In this document: positions 43,271-52,951 of the stretch, one piece after another
How positions within the stretch are numbered: position 1 is the stretch's first letter
Layout of the letters: each line of letters opens with the position of its first letter
From: Gemmatimonadaceae bacterium
GTDB taxonomy: Bacteria; Gemmatimonadota; Gemmatimonadetes; Gemmatimonadales; Gemmatimonadaceae
Direction of reading: 5' to 3'
Length of the DNA: 64,000 nt
NCBI GenBank assembly: GCA_036273715.1
Contig: DASUHB010000038.1
Location: 1-64,000, forward strand
Program-made: the position numbers and the translations under genes
The notes under the pieces: generated by a model
Told to the model about the DNA's origin: nothing
Seen by the model: only the letters and a program-made list of their open reading frames with translations
Databases searched by the model: none

Positions 43271-44239
43271 ATGCGTTCGATTCCCGCCTTGTTCACCATG
43301 GCTGCAGTTGCAGCGGCACTGAGCAGTTGCGCCGATGGCGCCGGTGTTTCCGCTCCCGAACGGGCCGAACCCGTAGGCCAGGCCGGCCGCGGCGTCGGTA
43401 CAATCTTTGTCTCCTTCGACCCGCCCGGCTCGGCCCTAACGCTGGCAACCGACATCAATACGCGCGGCGAAATTGTCGGCCGATATATGAGCGCCGGCAA
43501 AACCCACGGATTTCTGCGCGAGCCCGATGGCACGATTAGCACCATCGACTATCCCGGTTCGGGGTTCACGGTCGCTGCATCGATCAACGACGCGGGAGCC
43601 ATCTCGGGCTGGTACACGCTCCCGGCGGCACCGGCCGTTCGCCACGGCTTCGTGCTGCAGGGGAGCGTGTTCACGTCACTCGATCCCGCGGGCGCCACGT
43701 TCACGAATGCGTTGGGCATTAGCGAGAGCGGTGATGTCGTCGGTCGGTTCTGCACCGCCGTCACATGCCGGCCGGTCGGTAGCGGAGACTTCCATGGCTT
43801 CCTCTACCAGGATGGCGGGTTCGTCGTCCTCGACGTGCCCGGTGCGACGGAGACGGATGCGTTCAAGGAGCAGGCAAACGGCGCCGTCGTCGGCGGCTTC
43901 ATGGAAAGCGGCGTGGGAGGACTGTTTGTCTACCGCAGCGGCACGTTCACGACGTTCACGCTTCCAAACGGGAAGAACGTCTCGTTGGATGACGGCGGAA
44001 CGAACTCGCGAGGCGATATCGTCGGCACCTACTGCGATCTTCCAGGCGCGTGTTTCGTCGGGCCTTTCCAGGAGCATGGGTTCTTGTGGAGCGGCGGCGA
44101 GCTCACGACGATCGATTACCCGGGAGCCCAGGCCACATCGGCTGTTGGCATCAACGAGCAGGGGGACATCGTGGGCGGCTACATCGACGCGAACGGGCAC
44201 CCGAGCGGATACCTGGTGACCCGGAACGCAACGGACTAA
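43271..44239 (+). CDS. HAF-repeat extracellular lipoprotein
   Basis: This 322-aa secreted protein has a lipoprotein signal (MRSIPALFTMAAVAAALSSC) and, after it, about seven HAF-type repeats of ~40 residues. Each pairs an HGFL-type unit with a D-[IV]-VG strand, such as INTRGEIVGRY, THGFLREPDGTISTIDYPG and INEQGDIVGGYID. Such repeats form beta-propeller-like extracellular proteins of unknown function. A GGAG sequence precedes the ATG. It is divergent from the BTAD regulator, with 123 nt between starts. Confidence 0.82.
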   Translation: MRSIPALFTMAAVAAALSSCADGAGVSAPERAEPVGQAGRGVGTIFVSFDPPGSALTLATDINTRGEIVGRYMSAGKTHGFLREPDGTISTIDYPGSGFTVAASINDAGAISGWYTLPAAPAVRHGFVLQGSVFTSLDPAGATFTNALGISESGDVVGRFCTAVTCRPVGSGDFHGFLYQDGGFVVLDVPGATETDAFKEQANGAVVGGFMESGVGGLFVYRSGTFTTFTLPNGKNVSLDDGGTNSRGDIVGTYCDLPGACFVGPFQEHGFLWSGGELTTIDYPGAQATSAVGINEQGDIVGGYIDANGHPSGYLVTRNATD

Positions 44240-44365
44240 CGGCGAGATGTGGGATCGGTCGCAGTGCCGGGCGTCTCGCCCGGCACTGCCGGTGCACGTG
44301 CCATGGCGTGTCGCCTGGCGATCAGCGCCAAAAGCGGTAGCTTATCGCGAGCGAGGCCACCCACC

Positions 44366-47305
44366 ATGGCGCAAGCCCGAAAAGCACGGCGTCCCCCCGA
44401 AGGCAACACCGCCGGACTGGCACACCGCCAGTCCGCGCTGCTGCGTCTTAGCGCGGCCATCGCGTCCGCGCAAACCGAGCCGGACGTCTGCCGAGCAGTG
44501 GTCGATGGCCTGCACGATGAAGCCATCGGCTATGACTTCATCGGTGTGTTTCTCCTCGATGCCGCCTCCAGCGAGCGTGTGTTAGGCGCATCGGTCGGCT
44601 GGGACGACATTCCACCCGGCATGCGCCTGCCCGCCGATCAAGGGCTGAGCGCGCGGCCGCTCCGCGACGGCAAGGTGCAGTACACACCGGATGTCACGCT
44701 CGAGCCGGAATACGTGCCCGGACTGGGCAGCGGCTCCGAAATCGACGTCCCCCTCCGCGCCGGCGACGATGTGCTCGGCGTGCTGGTCGTCGAGAGCCGC
44801 GAGCCCGACGCGTTCGGGGCCGCCGATCGCGAAATCCTCACCGCCGCGGCGCAGCACGCGGGCATCGCGCTCGCGCGCCTCCGCCTCGTCGAGGAGCAGC
44901 GACGTCTCGTCGCCGCCGAGCGACGCCGCGCCGATGAGCGCCAAGCGCTGCTCGACACGATCACCGATCTCTCCGGCAGCCTCGAGCTGTCTCGCCTGCT
45001 CGATGCCGTGCTCACGCGCGCCGTGAGGCTGCTCGGCGCCGCCGGCGGCGAGCTCGCGACGTACGATGATCGAACCGGAGAGCTCGTGATCGCGGCGAAT
45101 CACAACATGGTCGAAGATTCGCGCGGAACGCACCTCAAAGTGAACGAGGGCGCGATGGGGCTCGTCGTGAAGACCGGCGAGCAGATGATGATTCCCGACT
45201 ATCAAACGTGGTCGGGGCGTTCGCCGCAGTACGCGCGCATCGACGCGCGCGCGGTCGTCGTCTCGCCGCTGCTCATGGGACGTCGCGCCGTCGGCGCGAT
45301 CAACGTATGGCACGAGGACCCGTCCCTCACGTTCGCCGAGGCCGATTGCCGCTTGCTCTCCTTGTTCGGCCAGCAGGCCGCGATCGCGCTCGAAAACGCG
45401 CGCTTGTTCGCCGCCGCCCAACGGGAGCGCGAGTACTTCGAGGTGCTGGTGCGCAACTGTCCGGTCGCCATCGTCGTGCTCGACGTCAATCACCACGTGC
45501 TCTCGTGCAATCCGGCGTTCGAGCAGATGTACGGCTATGCCCAACGGGAAGTCGTGGGCGCAAACCTCGATGATCTCATCACGACGGCGGAGACGCGCAG
45601 CCAGGCGGTGTCGTATACGGTGCAAGCGGCGCAGTCGCGCACCGTGCAGGGCATCGGCCAGCGGCGACGGAAAGACGGCACCATGGTGGACGTCGAAGTG
45701 CTCGCCGTTCCGGTGATCGTCGACGGCGTTCGCACGGGCATGATGGGGTTGTATCACGACGTGAGCGAACTGCTCGCCGCGCGTCAGGTAGCCGAGGCGG
45801 CCAACACCGCGAAGAGTCAGTTCCTCGCCAACATGAGCCACGAGTTGCGCACGCCGCTCAACGCGATCATCGGCTACAGCGAAATGCTGGAAGAGGACGC
45901 GACCGACCGTGGACACCCGGACTACGTGCCCGACCTGCAGAAAATCCGCGCTGCCGGCCGACACTTGCTCGCGTTGATCAACGACGTGCTCGATTTGTCG
46001 AAAATCGAGGCGGGCAAACTGGAGCTCTACCTCGAGACGTTCGATCTGGCCACTGCGATCAAGGACGTGGCAACGACGGTCGAGCCGTTAGTCGCGCGCC
46101 GCGGCAACACGTTGACCGTCCAGTGCGCACCCAGCCTCGGCGCGATCCGATCGGATCTGACGCGCGTGCGCCAGGTGCTGCTCAATCTTCTCTCGAACGC
46201 ATCCAAATTCACGGAGCATGGCCGCATCACGTTGGCCGCCGAGCGGCGCGGTGACGCCGTGGTCGTGCGCGTGAGCGACACCGGCATCGGGATGACGCCC
46301 GAGCAGATGGGGAGGCTGTTCGAGCCCTTCTCCCAAGCCGACACGTCGACGAGCCGCAAATACGGCGGCACAGGACTCGGCCTCGCGATCACACGACGCT
46401 TCTGCGAGCTCATGGGCGGCGATGTGAGCGTCGAAAGCGACTCGGGACGCGGCTCGACGTTCACCGTGCGGCTGCCCGTGGACGCATCGGCGCCGTTAGG
46501 CGAACAACCTGCCGCGCCGGCCGGCGACGCGCCTGCGACGGCCGCGCCCGAAGCGCGCGGCACGGCGGTGCTGATCATCGACGATGACCCGGCCGCACGC
46601 GCCATCACGCACCGCGTGCTCGTCCGCGATGGCTACCAGGTGATCGAAGCCGCCGACGGCGAAACCGGACTGCGGCTGGCGCGTGAACGCCGCCCCGCGC
46701 TCATCATGCTCGACGTGCTCATGCCGGGCATGGACGGATGGGCAGTGCTCGCGGCGCTCAAGGCGGACCCCGACATCGCCGCCATTCCGGTGATTCTCCA
46801 GACGATCGTCGAAGACCGCAACATGGGCTTCGCGTTAGGCGCCGCGGAATACCTCACCAAGCCGATCGAGCGCAAACGGCTCGCGGCGCTCGTCCGGCGC
46901 CACGTGCCGAACAAGTCCGCCGGTCCGATTCTCGTCGTCGAGGACGACGAGCACACGCGCACCTTGTACGCGCGGACCCTCGAGAAAGCAGGATGGTCCG
47001 TGGTGCAGGCCGAGAACGGGCGCATCGCGTTGGATCGCATCGCCGCATCGCGCCCGGCGCTCGTGCTCCTCGACCTCATGATGCCCGAAATGGACGGATT
47101 CGAGTTCCTCGATGCACTGCACCAGGATCCGTCCAGTCGCGCGATTCCCGTCGTCGTCATCACCGCCCGCACGCTCTCCGCCGAAGATCGCAATCGCTTG
47201 AACGGCGGCGTCGAGCGCGTGCTGCAGAAGCGCGCGCTGCAAACCGACGCGCTCCTCGCCGAAGTTCGCCAGCTGGCCGGCACCGTGCCGCAACCCGCGA
47301 GATAG
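44366..47305 (+). CDS. Hybrid histidine kinase: GAF-GAF-PAS-HisKA-HATPase-REC-REC
   Basis: This is a 979-aa cytosolic sensor kinase with no membrane segments. Two GAF domains (about 25-170 and 195-345) precede a PAS domain (about 355-470). The phosphoacceptor His is in [20 protein letters not shown] near residue 491. ATPase motifs are [15 protein letters not shown] (N box), [13 protein letters not shown] and [15 protein letters not shown]. Two receiver domains follow: [10 protein letters not shown] (from ~732) and [12 protein letters not shown] (from ~853), the latter with phospho-Asp in [13 protein letters not shown]. The ligand is unknown. It is 3 nt upstream of the response regulator gene, forming a three-gene signalling operon. 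Confidence 0.92.
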   Translation: MAQARKARRPPEGNTAGLAHRQSALLRLSAAIASAQTEPDVCRAVVDGLHDEAIGYDFIGVFLLDAASSERVLGASVGWDDIPPGMRLPADQGLSARPLRDGKVQYTPDVTLEPEYVPGLGSGSEIDVPLRAGDDVLGVLVVESREPDAFGAADREILTAAAQHAGIALARLRLVEEQRRLVAAERRRADERQALLDTITDLSGSLELSRLLDAVLTRAVRLLGAAGGELATYDDRTGELVIAANHNMVEDSRGTHLKVNEGAMGLVVKTGEQMMIPDYQTWSGRSPQYARIDARAVVVSPLLMGRRAVGAINVWHEDPSLTFAEADCRLLSLFGQQAAIALENARLFAAAQREREYFEVLVRNCPVAIVVLDVNHHVLSCNPAFEQMYGYAQREVVGANLDDLITTAETRSQAVSYTVQAAQSRTVQGIGQRRRKDGTMVDVEVLAVPVIVDGVRTGMMGLYHDVSELLAARQVAEAANTAKSQFLANMSHELRTPLNAIIGYSEMLEEDATDRGHPDYVPDLQKIRAAGRHLLALINDVLDLSKIEAGKLELYLETFDLATAIKDVATTVEPLVARRGNTLTVQCAPSLGAIRSDLTRVRQVLLNLLSNASKFTEHGRITLAAERRGDAVVVRVSDTGIGMTPEQMGRLFEPFSQADTSTSRKYGGTGLGLAITRRFCELMGGDVSVESDSGRGSTFTVRLPVDASAPLGEQPAAPAGDAPATAAPEARGTAVLIIDDDPAARAITHRVLVRDGYQVIEAADGETGLRLARERRPALIMLDVLMPGMDGWAVLAALKADPDIAAIPVILQTIVEDRNMGFALGAAEYLTKPIERKRLAALVRRHVPNKSAGPILVVEDDEHTRTLYARTLEKAGWSVVQAENGRIALDRIAASRPALVLLDLMMPEMDGFEFLDALHQDPSSRAIPVVVITARTLSAEDRNRLNGGVERVLQKRALQTDALLAEVRQLAGTVPQPAR

Positions 47306-47308
47306 CAC

Positions 47309-47683
47309 ATGCCCACCATTCTCCTCGTCGAGGACAACGAGCTGAACCGCGACATGCTGTCGCGCCGGTTGAAGCGCAAAGGATACGACGTCGCGATCGC
47401 CGTCGACGGGCTCGAAGGTGTCCGCATGGCGCTCTCGGGCAGCCACGATCTCATTCTCATGGACATGAGCCTCCCCGAGCTTGATGGATGGGAGGCGACG
47501 CGCCGCGTGCGCGAGGCCGAGGCCGATGGCCACCACGTGCCGATCATCGGCCTCACGGCGCACGCCATGTCGGGCGACCGCGAGAAAGCGCTGGCCGCCG
47601 GCTGCGACGACTACGATACCAAGCCGGTCGAGCTCGATCGTCTGTTAGGCAAGATCGAAGCCCTGCTCGCGAGACCCGTGTGA
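47309..47683 (+). CDS. Single-domain response regulator (CheY/DivK-like)
   Basis: This is a 124-aa stand-alone receiver. The acidic pocket is LVEDNELNRD, the phospho-Asp is in DLILMDMSLPELDGWE near residue 53, the switch Thr is in IIGLTAHAM and the Lys in YDTKPVEL near 106. It has no output domain, so it acts by protein contact or as a phosphorelay intermediate. It lies between the hybrid kinase and the Ser/Thr kinase fusion, with a GTGA overlap to the latter, and probably connects the two. Confidence 0.93.
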   Translation: MPTILLVEDNELNRDMLSRRLKRKGYDVAIAVDGLEGVRMALSGSHDLILMDMSLPELDGWEATRRVREAEADGHHVPIIGLTAHAMSGDREKALAAGCDDYDTKPVELDRLLGKIEALLARPV

Positions 47684-49605
47684 GCGGACTCACCACGCAG
47701 GAGTCGGTGGCCGAGCTGCGGCACGAGCTGCGCACTCCGCTCAATCTGATCATCGGCTACTGCGAGATGCTGGTCGAAGACGCCACGGACCCGGCGCGCC
47801 GCGACGCGCTCGACCGCACGCTGACGGCCGGCCGCGACATCCTCGACCGCATCAACACCGCGGTCCCGCCGTCGCGCGGCGAAATCACGGACGAAGAGTT
47901 TGCGGCGTTGCGGCGCGCCCTGCGCGAGCCGCAGCAGCGCATCGTCACTGCGACGGGCGAGCTGCTCGCGTCCCTCACCAGCGCCGATGCGGATCCGCAG
48001 TTCGAGCGCGACGTGCGCCGGATCCGCAGCTCCGCCGAACGCTTGCTGACCGTCGAGCTGCCGCAGCAAGTCGGCCGCACGCGCCTAACGAACACGGGCG
48101 ACCACCCGGCGCTCGATGCCGCGGTCCCGTCGCCGGCCATCGACTCGGCGCGCATCCTCGTCGTCGACGACCTCGAGGACAACCGCGCGGTGCTCGAGCG
48201 CCGCCTCAGACGGCAGGGGCACGACGTCACATGCGCAGCCGGCGGCCACGCCGCGCTCGCGATGCTGGCGCACGAGCGATTCGACCTCGTGCTGCTCGAC
48301 GTCATGATGCCGGACCTCGATGGCCTGACCGTGTTGGAGCGCCTCAAGTCCGGGCCGTCGACACGCGACATTCCCGTCATCATGATTTCCGCGCTCGACG
48401 ATGTGTCGAGCGTGGTCCGCTGCATCGAGAACGGCGCCGAGGATTTTCTCTCGAAGCCGTTCGACCCCGTGCTCCTGCGCGCGCGCGTCGGCGCGTGCCT
48501 CGAGAAGAAGCGGCTCCGCGACACGGAGCTCGAGTATCTGCGGGAAGTCGGACGGGTGATCGAGGCCGCGACGGCGGTCGAAGCCGGCCGCTACGAGGCC
48601 GGCGCACTCGCGCAGGTGTCGCGCCGCGATGACGAGCTGGGCCGGCTCGCCCGGGTCTTCGATGGCATGGCCAACCAGGTGAAAGTGCGCGAGGCGCGCC
48701 TGCGCGAGCAGCTGGAGGCGCTGAAGCGCGAGATCGGCGTCGTGCGCGAAACGGCGCGCGACACTGCCCAACGGGAGGCGCCTGTGCTGGCCGCGGGCGA
48801 ACTGTTCGCCAACCGCTTCGAGATCGCCGAGGAGATCGGCGCCGGCGGCATGGGCGCGGTGTACCGCGCGCTCGACCGCGAGCTCGGGGAGCAGGTCGCG
48901 CTCAAGATCCTGCGCTCGGAGCTGGTGAGCGACGCGGCGAGCGTCGAGCGATTCAAGCGGGAGATCAGGCTCGCGCGCCGCATCTCGAGCAAGCACGTGG
49001 TGCGGACGCACGACATCGGCGAGCAGGACGGCGTGTACTTCCTGACCATGGAGTACGTGCACGGTATCACCGTCCGCGAGCTGCTGCACACGCGCGGCCG
49101 GTTAGGCATCGCGCCGACGATGGCCATCGCGTGCCAGCTCGCGTACTCGCTGGCCGCCGCCCACGAACAAGGCGTGGTACACCGCGACATCAAGCCCGAA
49201 AACCTGCTGCTCGACGCCGCGGGCGTGCTCAAGGTGATGGACTTCGGCGTCGCGCGGCCGGCAGCCGCGGCGAGCGGCCTAACGGAAGTGGGACTCCTCG
49301 TGGGCACGCCGTCGTACATGGCGCCGGAGCAGCTCTTCGGCGAAGCGTTCGACCAGCGGGCCGATCTCTACGCCGCCGGCGTGGTGCTCTTCGAGTGCCT
49401 CACCGGCCGGCTGCCCTTCGAGGCGAGCTCGCCCGTCGCGCTGATCGCCAAGGTGCTGCGCGACACCGCGCCCAACCCCACGTCGTTGGACGCCGAGATC
49501 CCCGCCGGAGTCTCCGCCGTCGTGCAGCGGCTGCTCGCCAAAGACCCTGCCGACCGCTTCGCCAGCGCTGCCGACCTGGCGCGCGTCCTGACGGAGCTGG
49601 CCTGA
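47680..49605 (+). CDS. HisKA-REC-HAMP-Ser/Thr protein kinase fusion
   Basis: This is a 641-aa signalling protein of unusual build. Residues 1-60 form a HisKA-like dimerisation/phosphoacceptor helix with [20 protein letters not shown] (His15), but no HATPase domain follows. A receiver domain spans about 156-275 (ILVVDDLEDNRA, phospho-Asp in LVLLDVMMPD near 206). A HAMP-like and coiled-coil linker spans about 290-370. A Hanks-type kinase fills 377-641: GAGGMGAVYRA, catalytic Lys in VALKIL, VVHRDIKPENLL, DFGVA and GTPSYMAPEQ. It should turn phosphorelay input into Ser/Thr phosphorylation. It is coupled to the response regulator gene by a GTGA overlap. Confidence 0.9.
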   Translation: MSGLTTQESVAELRHELRTPLNLIIGYCEMLVEDATDPARRDALDRTLTAGRDILDRINTAVPPSRGEITDEEFAALRRALREPQQRIVTATGELLASLTSADADPQFERDVRRIRSSAERLLTVELPQQVGRTRLTNTGDHPALDAAVPSPAIDSARILVVDDLEDNRAVLERRLRRQGHDVTCAAGGHAALAMLAHERFDLVLLDVMMPDLDGLTVLERLKSGPSTRDIPVIMISALDDVSSVVRCIENGAEDFLSKPFDPVLLRARVGACLEKKRLRDTELEYLREVGRVIEAATAVEAGRYEAGALAQVSRRDDELGRLARVFDGMANQVKVREARLREQLEALKREIGVVRETARDTAQREAPVLAAGELFANRFEIAEEIGAGGMGAVYRALDRELGEQVALKILRSELVSDAASVERFKREIRLARRISSKHVVRTHDIGEQDGVYFLTMEYVHGITVRELLHTRGRLGIAPTMAIACQLAYSLAAAHEQGVVHRDIKPENLLLDAAGVLKVMDFGVARPAAAASGLTEVGLLVGTPSYMAPEQLFGEAFDQRADLYAAGVVLFECLTGRLPFEASSPVALIAKVLRDTAPNPTSLDAEIPAGVSAVVQRLLAKDPADRFASAADLARVLTELA

Positions 49606-49615
49606 CGGAGCTGGC
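49588..49615. repeat. 14-bp tandem duplication at the 3' end of the kinase fusion gene
   Basis: CTGACGGAGCTGGC occurs twice in direct succession (49588-49601 and 49602-49615). The gene's TGA (49603-49605) is inside the second copy. It looks like a recent slippage duplication and is probably neutral because the extra copy falls after the stop. Confidence 0.85.
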
Positions 49616-49629
49616 CTGACGCCGCGCGC

Positions 49630-51303
49630 CTAACGGAGGCCCGGCGGCGCGCCGGCCGCCGCCGCCGGACGGCCGGCGTGCTGGATGGCGCGCAGCTCAG
49701 CGCGGGCGCGCGTCGCGGCCGCCGAATCGCCGGCACCCACGGCCGCCGCGGCGAGGCCGCGCAGCGAGAGCACCCGCCGCGGCTGATGCGCGAGCGATGC
49801 CTGAAACTGGCGCTCGGCATCGCCGAAGCGCCGGAGACCGAGCAGCAACTCGCCTAACAGCTCGTGCGATGGTTTGAGCACCGGCGGCGGTCCGAACGCG
49901 TAGGCCAGCGAGTCTTCGGCAGCGGCCGCCGACGCCAGCGCCGAAACCGCAGCCGCCGAATCGAGTGACTGGTCGCGCAGCGCGAGCCTCGTCACCACGT
50001 CGAGCTCGGTACCGAGGACCGACAAGCCTTTCGTGTATTCCACATCGGACGGATCAGGAGTCTGCTCCGCTCCGATGAGCGCCACCACACGCGCACGTTC
50101 GCGCTCGAATGCCGCGCGCGCATCCGAGGCCGTCCGGCCGTCGCCGCGCCGCGCCGCTGCGAACCCGCGCGCGAACTGATACGACAGGCGCGGCGACGCC
50201 GCGCTGTCGAAATCGGGCGTCCACTGGATCATGCCGCCCGACCACGCTTCGGCGTCGATCACGTAGTGGGCCCACATCATCGCGGCGCTGCCGAGCGCCG
50301 AGAGATCGGGATCGAGATCGCGCATGTCCGGCTTGTACTTCGCCCGCGCCGCTTGCTGCTCGCAGCCCACGACCATCCGCCGTGCGTCGGCGAGCCGTCC
50401 CTGCTCGACGTAGCCGTACGCCAGCCACGACTGGCCATGGCCGCAGTAGAAGTGCGCCACGCCGCGCTTCGCCGCCATCGCGTCCATCATCCGCATCATG
50501 TTCTCGTTGGCGCGTACGACGTCGTCCCACATGCCTAACGCCATGAAGATGTGCGACGTCATGTGCTGCGCATGCGCCGCGTCGGGGGCGACGCGCGACA
50601 ACGCGCGCGCGGCCGGCAGCGCCTCGGCCGCGTGGTCGGGATCATCCATGCCGTGGATCCAGTAGTGCGCCGCCGCCGGCTCGTTCGGATGTCGTGCGTA
50701 CACACTCTCGGCGATGGACGCCGCCCGGACGTACGTCGGCACGTTGCGCACGCCCTGGCTCAATCCCATGAGCGACAGCGCGTAGAAGAGCCGCGCCTCG
50801 TCATCGCCTGGATTCGCGCGCACCACGGCGGCCATGCGCTCGGAGAACAACGTGTCCCGCGCCGCCTTGGCGCCCTCGCCGTACAACGCATCCACGGCGC
50901 GCATGTACGCCCGTTCGCGCGCGGTTGGAGCGGCGCGCTCGCGCGCATCGGCGGTGGGCGCGAACTTGCCTAACGCCTTGCGGCCGGCCGCGGTGTCCTG
51001 CTCATCCCACACGGCGTGCGTGTAGGTCATCGCTTCGCCCCAGTACGCCATGGCGAAGTTCGTGTCGGCGTGCTCGGCGCGCTGGAAGGCGTCGGCCGCT
51101 TCGTCGTAGTGAAAGAGATGCAGCAGCAGCACACCACGGGAGAATTCGCGTTGGGCGGCGGCTGATGTCGTCGACGTCGGGAAATCCACCGACCCATATC
51201 CGGCGAGCGTCAGGGCGCTCGACGACTGCGACTGTACCGACATGGCGGCCACACACGCCGCTGCCGATGCCAGGACCGTCGCTCGCTTCCACGCTGCGCG
51301 CAT
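49630..51303 (-). CDS. Secreted TPR-repeat protein
   Basis: This 557-aa protein has a signal peptide (MRAAWKRATVLASAAACVAA) and TPR-like helices over most of its length. Examples are LLLHLFHYDEAADAFQRAEH, ANPGDDEARLFYALSLMGL and SLAHQPRRVLSLRGLAAAA. A conserved central block has AAHYWIHGMDDPDHAAEAL, MTSHIFMALGMWDDVVRAN and FYCGHGQSWLAYGYVEQGR. That block, rich in His, is typical of a family of exported bacterial TPR proteins of unknown function, and a metal site is conceivable. The stop TAG lies in a GCCTAAC heptamer, and the gene ends 24 nt from the convergent kinase fusion. Confidence 0.8.
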   Translation of the reverse strand: MRAAWKRATVLASAAACVAAMSVQSQSSSALTLAGYGSVDFPTSTTSAAAQREFSRGVLLLHLFHYDEAADAFQRAEHADTNFAMAYWGEAMTYTHAVWDEQDTAAGRKALGKFAPTADARERAAPTARERAYMRAVDALYGEGAKAARDTLFSERMAAVVRANPGDDEARLFYALSLMGLSQGVRNVPTYVRAASIAESVYARHPNEPAAAHYWIHGMDDPDHAAEALPAARALSRVAPDAAHAQHMTSHIFMALGMWDDVVRANENMMRMMDAMAAKRGVAHFYCGHGQSWLAYGYVEQGRLADARRMVVGCEQQAARAKYKPDMRDLDPDLSALGSAAMMWAHYVIDAEAWSGGMIQWTPDFDSAASPRLSYQFARGFAAARRGDGRTASDARAAFERERARVVALIGAEQTPDPSDVEYTKGLSVLGTELDVVTRLALRDQSLDSAAAVSALASAAAAEDSLAYAFGPPPVLKPSHELLGELLLGLRRFGDAERQFQASLAHQPRRVLSLRGLAAAAVGAGDSAAATRARAELRAIQHAGRPAAAAGAPPGLR

Positions 51304-51483
51304 GCGATGCCTCCCGCGCGAATGTTCATGTCTCGGACGCCGGCGGTGCGTGAAACCGAATATCCGCCTCCTCCTCGCGGATCGCCAGCGCGACCGACGC
51401 CGCGACGCGTCTATTCCTTGCTCTCGCGGACGGGGCGCGCGACATTGGCGGTGAGCGCCTCGCGTCACCGTTGGACGTCTTCC

Positions 51484-52215
51484 ATGCACGACTACACCGC
51501 CGAGACATACGGCGAGCGCATCGCCGACATCTACGACTCGTGGTACGCCGCGTACGACGAGCGCTCGATCGACGCGCTCGCCGACCTCGCGCAGGCTGGA
51601 CCCGTCTTGGAACTCGGCATCGGCACAGGCCGCATTGCGCTTCCATTGCGGCGCCGGGGCGTCCAGGTGCACGGCGTTGATGCGTCGGCGGCAATGGTCG
51701 CGAAGCTTCGCGCCAAACCCGGCGGCGCGGCGATTCCCGTCACCCTGTCGTCGTTCGACGATTTTGCGCTGGACGAGCGCTTCTCGCTCGCCTTCATCGC
51801 GTTCAATACGTTCTTCGCCTTCCTCACGCAGGCGCAGCAAGTCCGGTGTATGGAGACGGTCGCGCGTCACCTTGCTCCCGGAGGCCGTTTCGTGATCGAG
51901 GCGTTCGTGCCGGACCTCACGCGCTTCGTGTCGGGGCAGACGATGCGCGTGATCGGTGTCGACACGGGAGAAGTGCGGATCGATGCGTCGCTGCTGGATC
52001 TGGCGCAGCAACGGGTGACCAGCCAGCACATTGTCCTAACGGAGGGCGGCGTCCGCCTCTATCCGGTCACGCTCCGCTATGTCTGGCCGTCGGAACTGGA
52101 TCTCATGGCGCGCATCGCGGGCCTGCGTCTCGAGCATCGATGGGCGGATTGGGGGCAAGAAACGTTCGGGCGCGAGAGCACCAAGCACATTTCCATCTAT
52201 CAGCGCGTGTCCTGA
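51484..52215 (+). CDS. Class I SAM-dependent methyltransferase
   Basis: This is a 243-aa methyltransferase. It starts MHDYTAETYGERIADIYDSW; motif I is VLELGIGTGRIALPLRRRG and the acidic loop VHGVDASAAMV. FSLAFIAFNTFFAFLTQAQQ and LAPGGRFVIEAFVPDL follow. The layout, with a C-terminal beta-rich insertion, matches small-molecule methyltransferases of unknown substrate. The ATG at 51484 is chosen because the domain begins there. It is divergent from the TPR gene. Confidence 0.85.
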   Translation: MHDYTAETYGERIADIYDSWYAAYDERSIDALADLAQAGPVLELGIGTGRIALPLRRRGVQVHGVDASAAMVAKLRAKPGGAAIPVTLSSFDDFALDERFSLAFIAFNTFFAFLTQAQQVRCMETVARHLAPGGRFVIEAFVPDLTRFVSGQTMRVIGVDTGEVRIDASLLDLAQQRVTSQHIVLTEGGVRLYPVTLRYVWPSELDLMARIAGLRLEHRWADWGQETFGRESTKHISIYQRVS

Positions 52216-52230
52216 GGCGCGAAGGCCGAC

Positions 52231-52647
52231 TCAGGTGCGGAAGGGCGCCGTCGGCACCACGCGCAACCCCGGCACGCGCGCCAACTCGCGCTCGCTCATC
52301 GTCGCTACGCCGTAGCCATGGGCCATCGCCGTGGCGGCGACGAGCATCGCGTGCGGCCCGATGAGCTCGCCCGCCGCCAGCAGGTCAGCCCACAGCTGCG
52401 CATGGCGCCGTGCTTCAGTTAGGCCAAAGGGCAGCACCGGCAGGAGGTCGAGCACCGACTCGGCAAACGCCGCCCGTCGCGCGCGCAGGCCGGCATCCGC
52501 CCCCCGATTCGCGCCATGCAGCAGCTCGGAGGCGGTGATGGCGGCGATCGCGACCGGCTCCTCGCCGAGCGACGCGAGCATGGCTTCGAGTCTGAGCGTG
52601 CCGCGCTCACCGGCGACGATGATCGAGGTGTCCAGCACTACTCCCAC
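52231..52647 (-). CDS. VapC-like PIN-domain toxin
   Basis: This is a 138-aa PIN-domain ribonuclease. Acidic metal ligands are visible in VVLDTSIIVAGERG (first Asp), ITASELLHGANRG (Glu) and the late LIGPHAMLVAATAMAHGYGV, where the usual Asp of the third position appears replaced by His/Met. VATMSERELARVPGL follows. Active VapC toxins cut tRNA or rRNA. The start is a GTG inside the end of the antitoxin gene; a second GTG at 52638 is also possible. It forms a toxin-antitoxin pair with the upstream ribbon-helix-helix gene. Confidence 0.85.
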   Translation of the reverse strand: MGVVLDTSIIVAGERGTLRLEAMLASLGEEPVAIAAITASELLHGANRGADAGLRARRAAFAESVLDLLPVLPFGLTEARRHAQLWADLLAAGELIGPHAMLVAATAMAHGYGVATMSERELARVPGLRVVPTAPFRT

Positions 52648-52937
52648 GGCGACTCGACCGACGGCAGACCCGTCCGACTCGCCGCAATCCCTCCGGCCAG
52701 CCCGCCCGCTTCCTGTGACGTCAGGTGCGGCAACGACGCCCATCGGGCAGCCGCGGAGCGCGCGGGAGTGATGCGGGCGGTATCGATGGCCGCGCCGCCA
52801 GCGCCCGCGACGCCCACGTGCGCCGCGACCGCGTCGCGCACGACCTGCGACTTGGGCACGCCGTGCGCCCGGGCCCACCGGGCCACGGCCCGGGCGAGCT
52901 CGCGCGAGAGCCGAAGCGTCAGGTGCATGTCCCTCAT
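52638..52937 (-). CDS. Ribbon-helix-helix antitoxin (VapB/CopG-like)
   Basis: This is a 99-aa protein. Residues 1-45 form a ribbon-helix-helix DNA-binding unit (MHLTLRLSRELARAVARWAR, then GVPKSQVVRDAVAAHVG). The C-terminal tail would wrap the toxin and ends SVESPWE. It overlaps the vapC start by 10 nt. The frame could also start at a TTG (52946) or the ATG at 52928. It should repress its own promoter; a GTAC-containing repeat overlaps the start. Confidence 0.85.
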   Translation of the reverse strand: MRDMHLTLRLSRELARAVARWARAHGVPKSQVVRDAVAAHVGVAGAGGAAIDTARITPARSAAARWASLPHLTSQEAGGLAGGIAASRTGLPSVESPWE

Positions 52938-52951
52938 GTACCACAATGTAC
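52936..52951. promoter_or_regulatory. Candidate antitoxin operator with two ATGTAC elements
   Basis: ATGTAC-CACA-ATGTAC lies directly over the antitoxin start. Each element contains the palindrome GTAC and the two are ten nt apart, about one helical turn. This spacing suits cooperative binding of ribbon-helix-helix dimers. Autoregulation is inferred from family behaviour. Confidence 0.5.

Noticed and set aside
49588-49615. Tandem 14-bp duplication as a phase-variable switch of the kinase fusion
   Set aside because: The extra copy lies at and after the stop codon, so a change in copy number would scarcely alter the protein.
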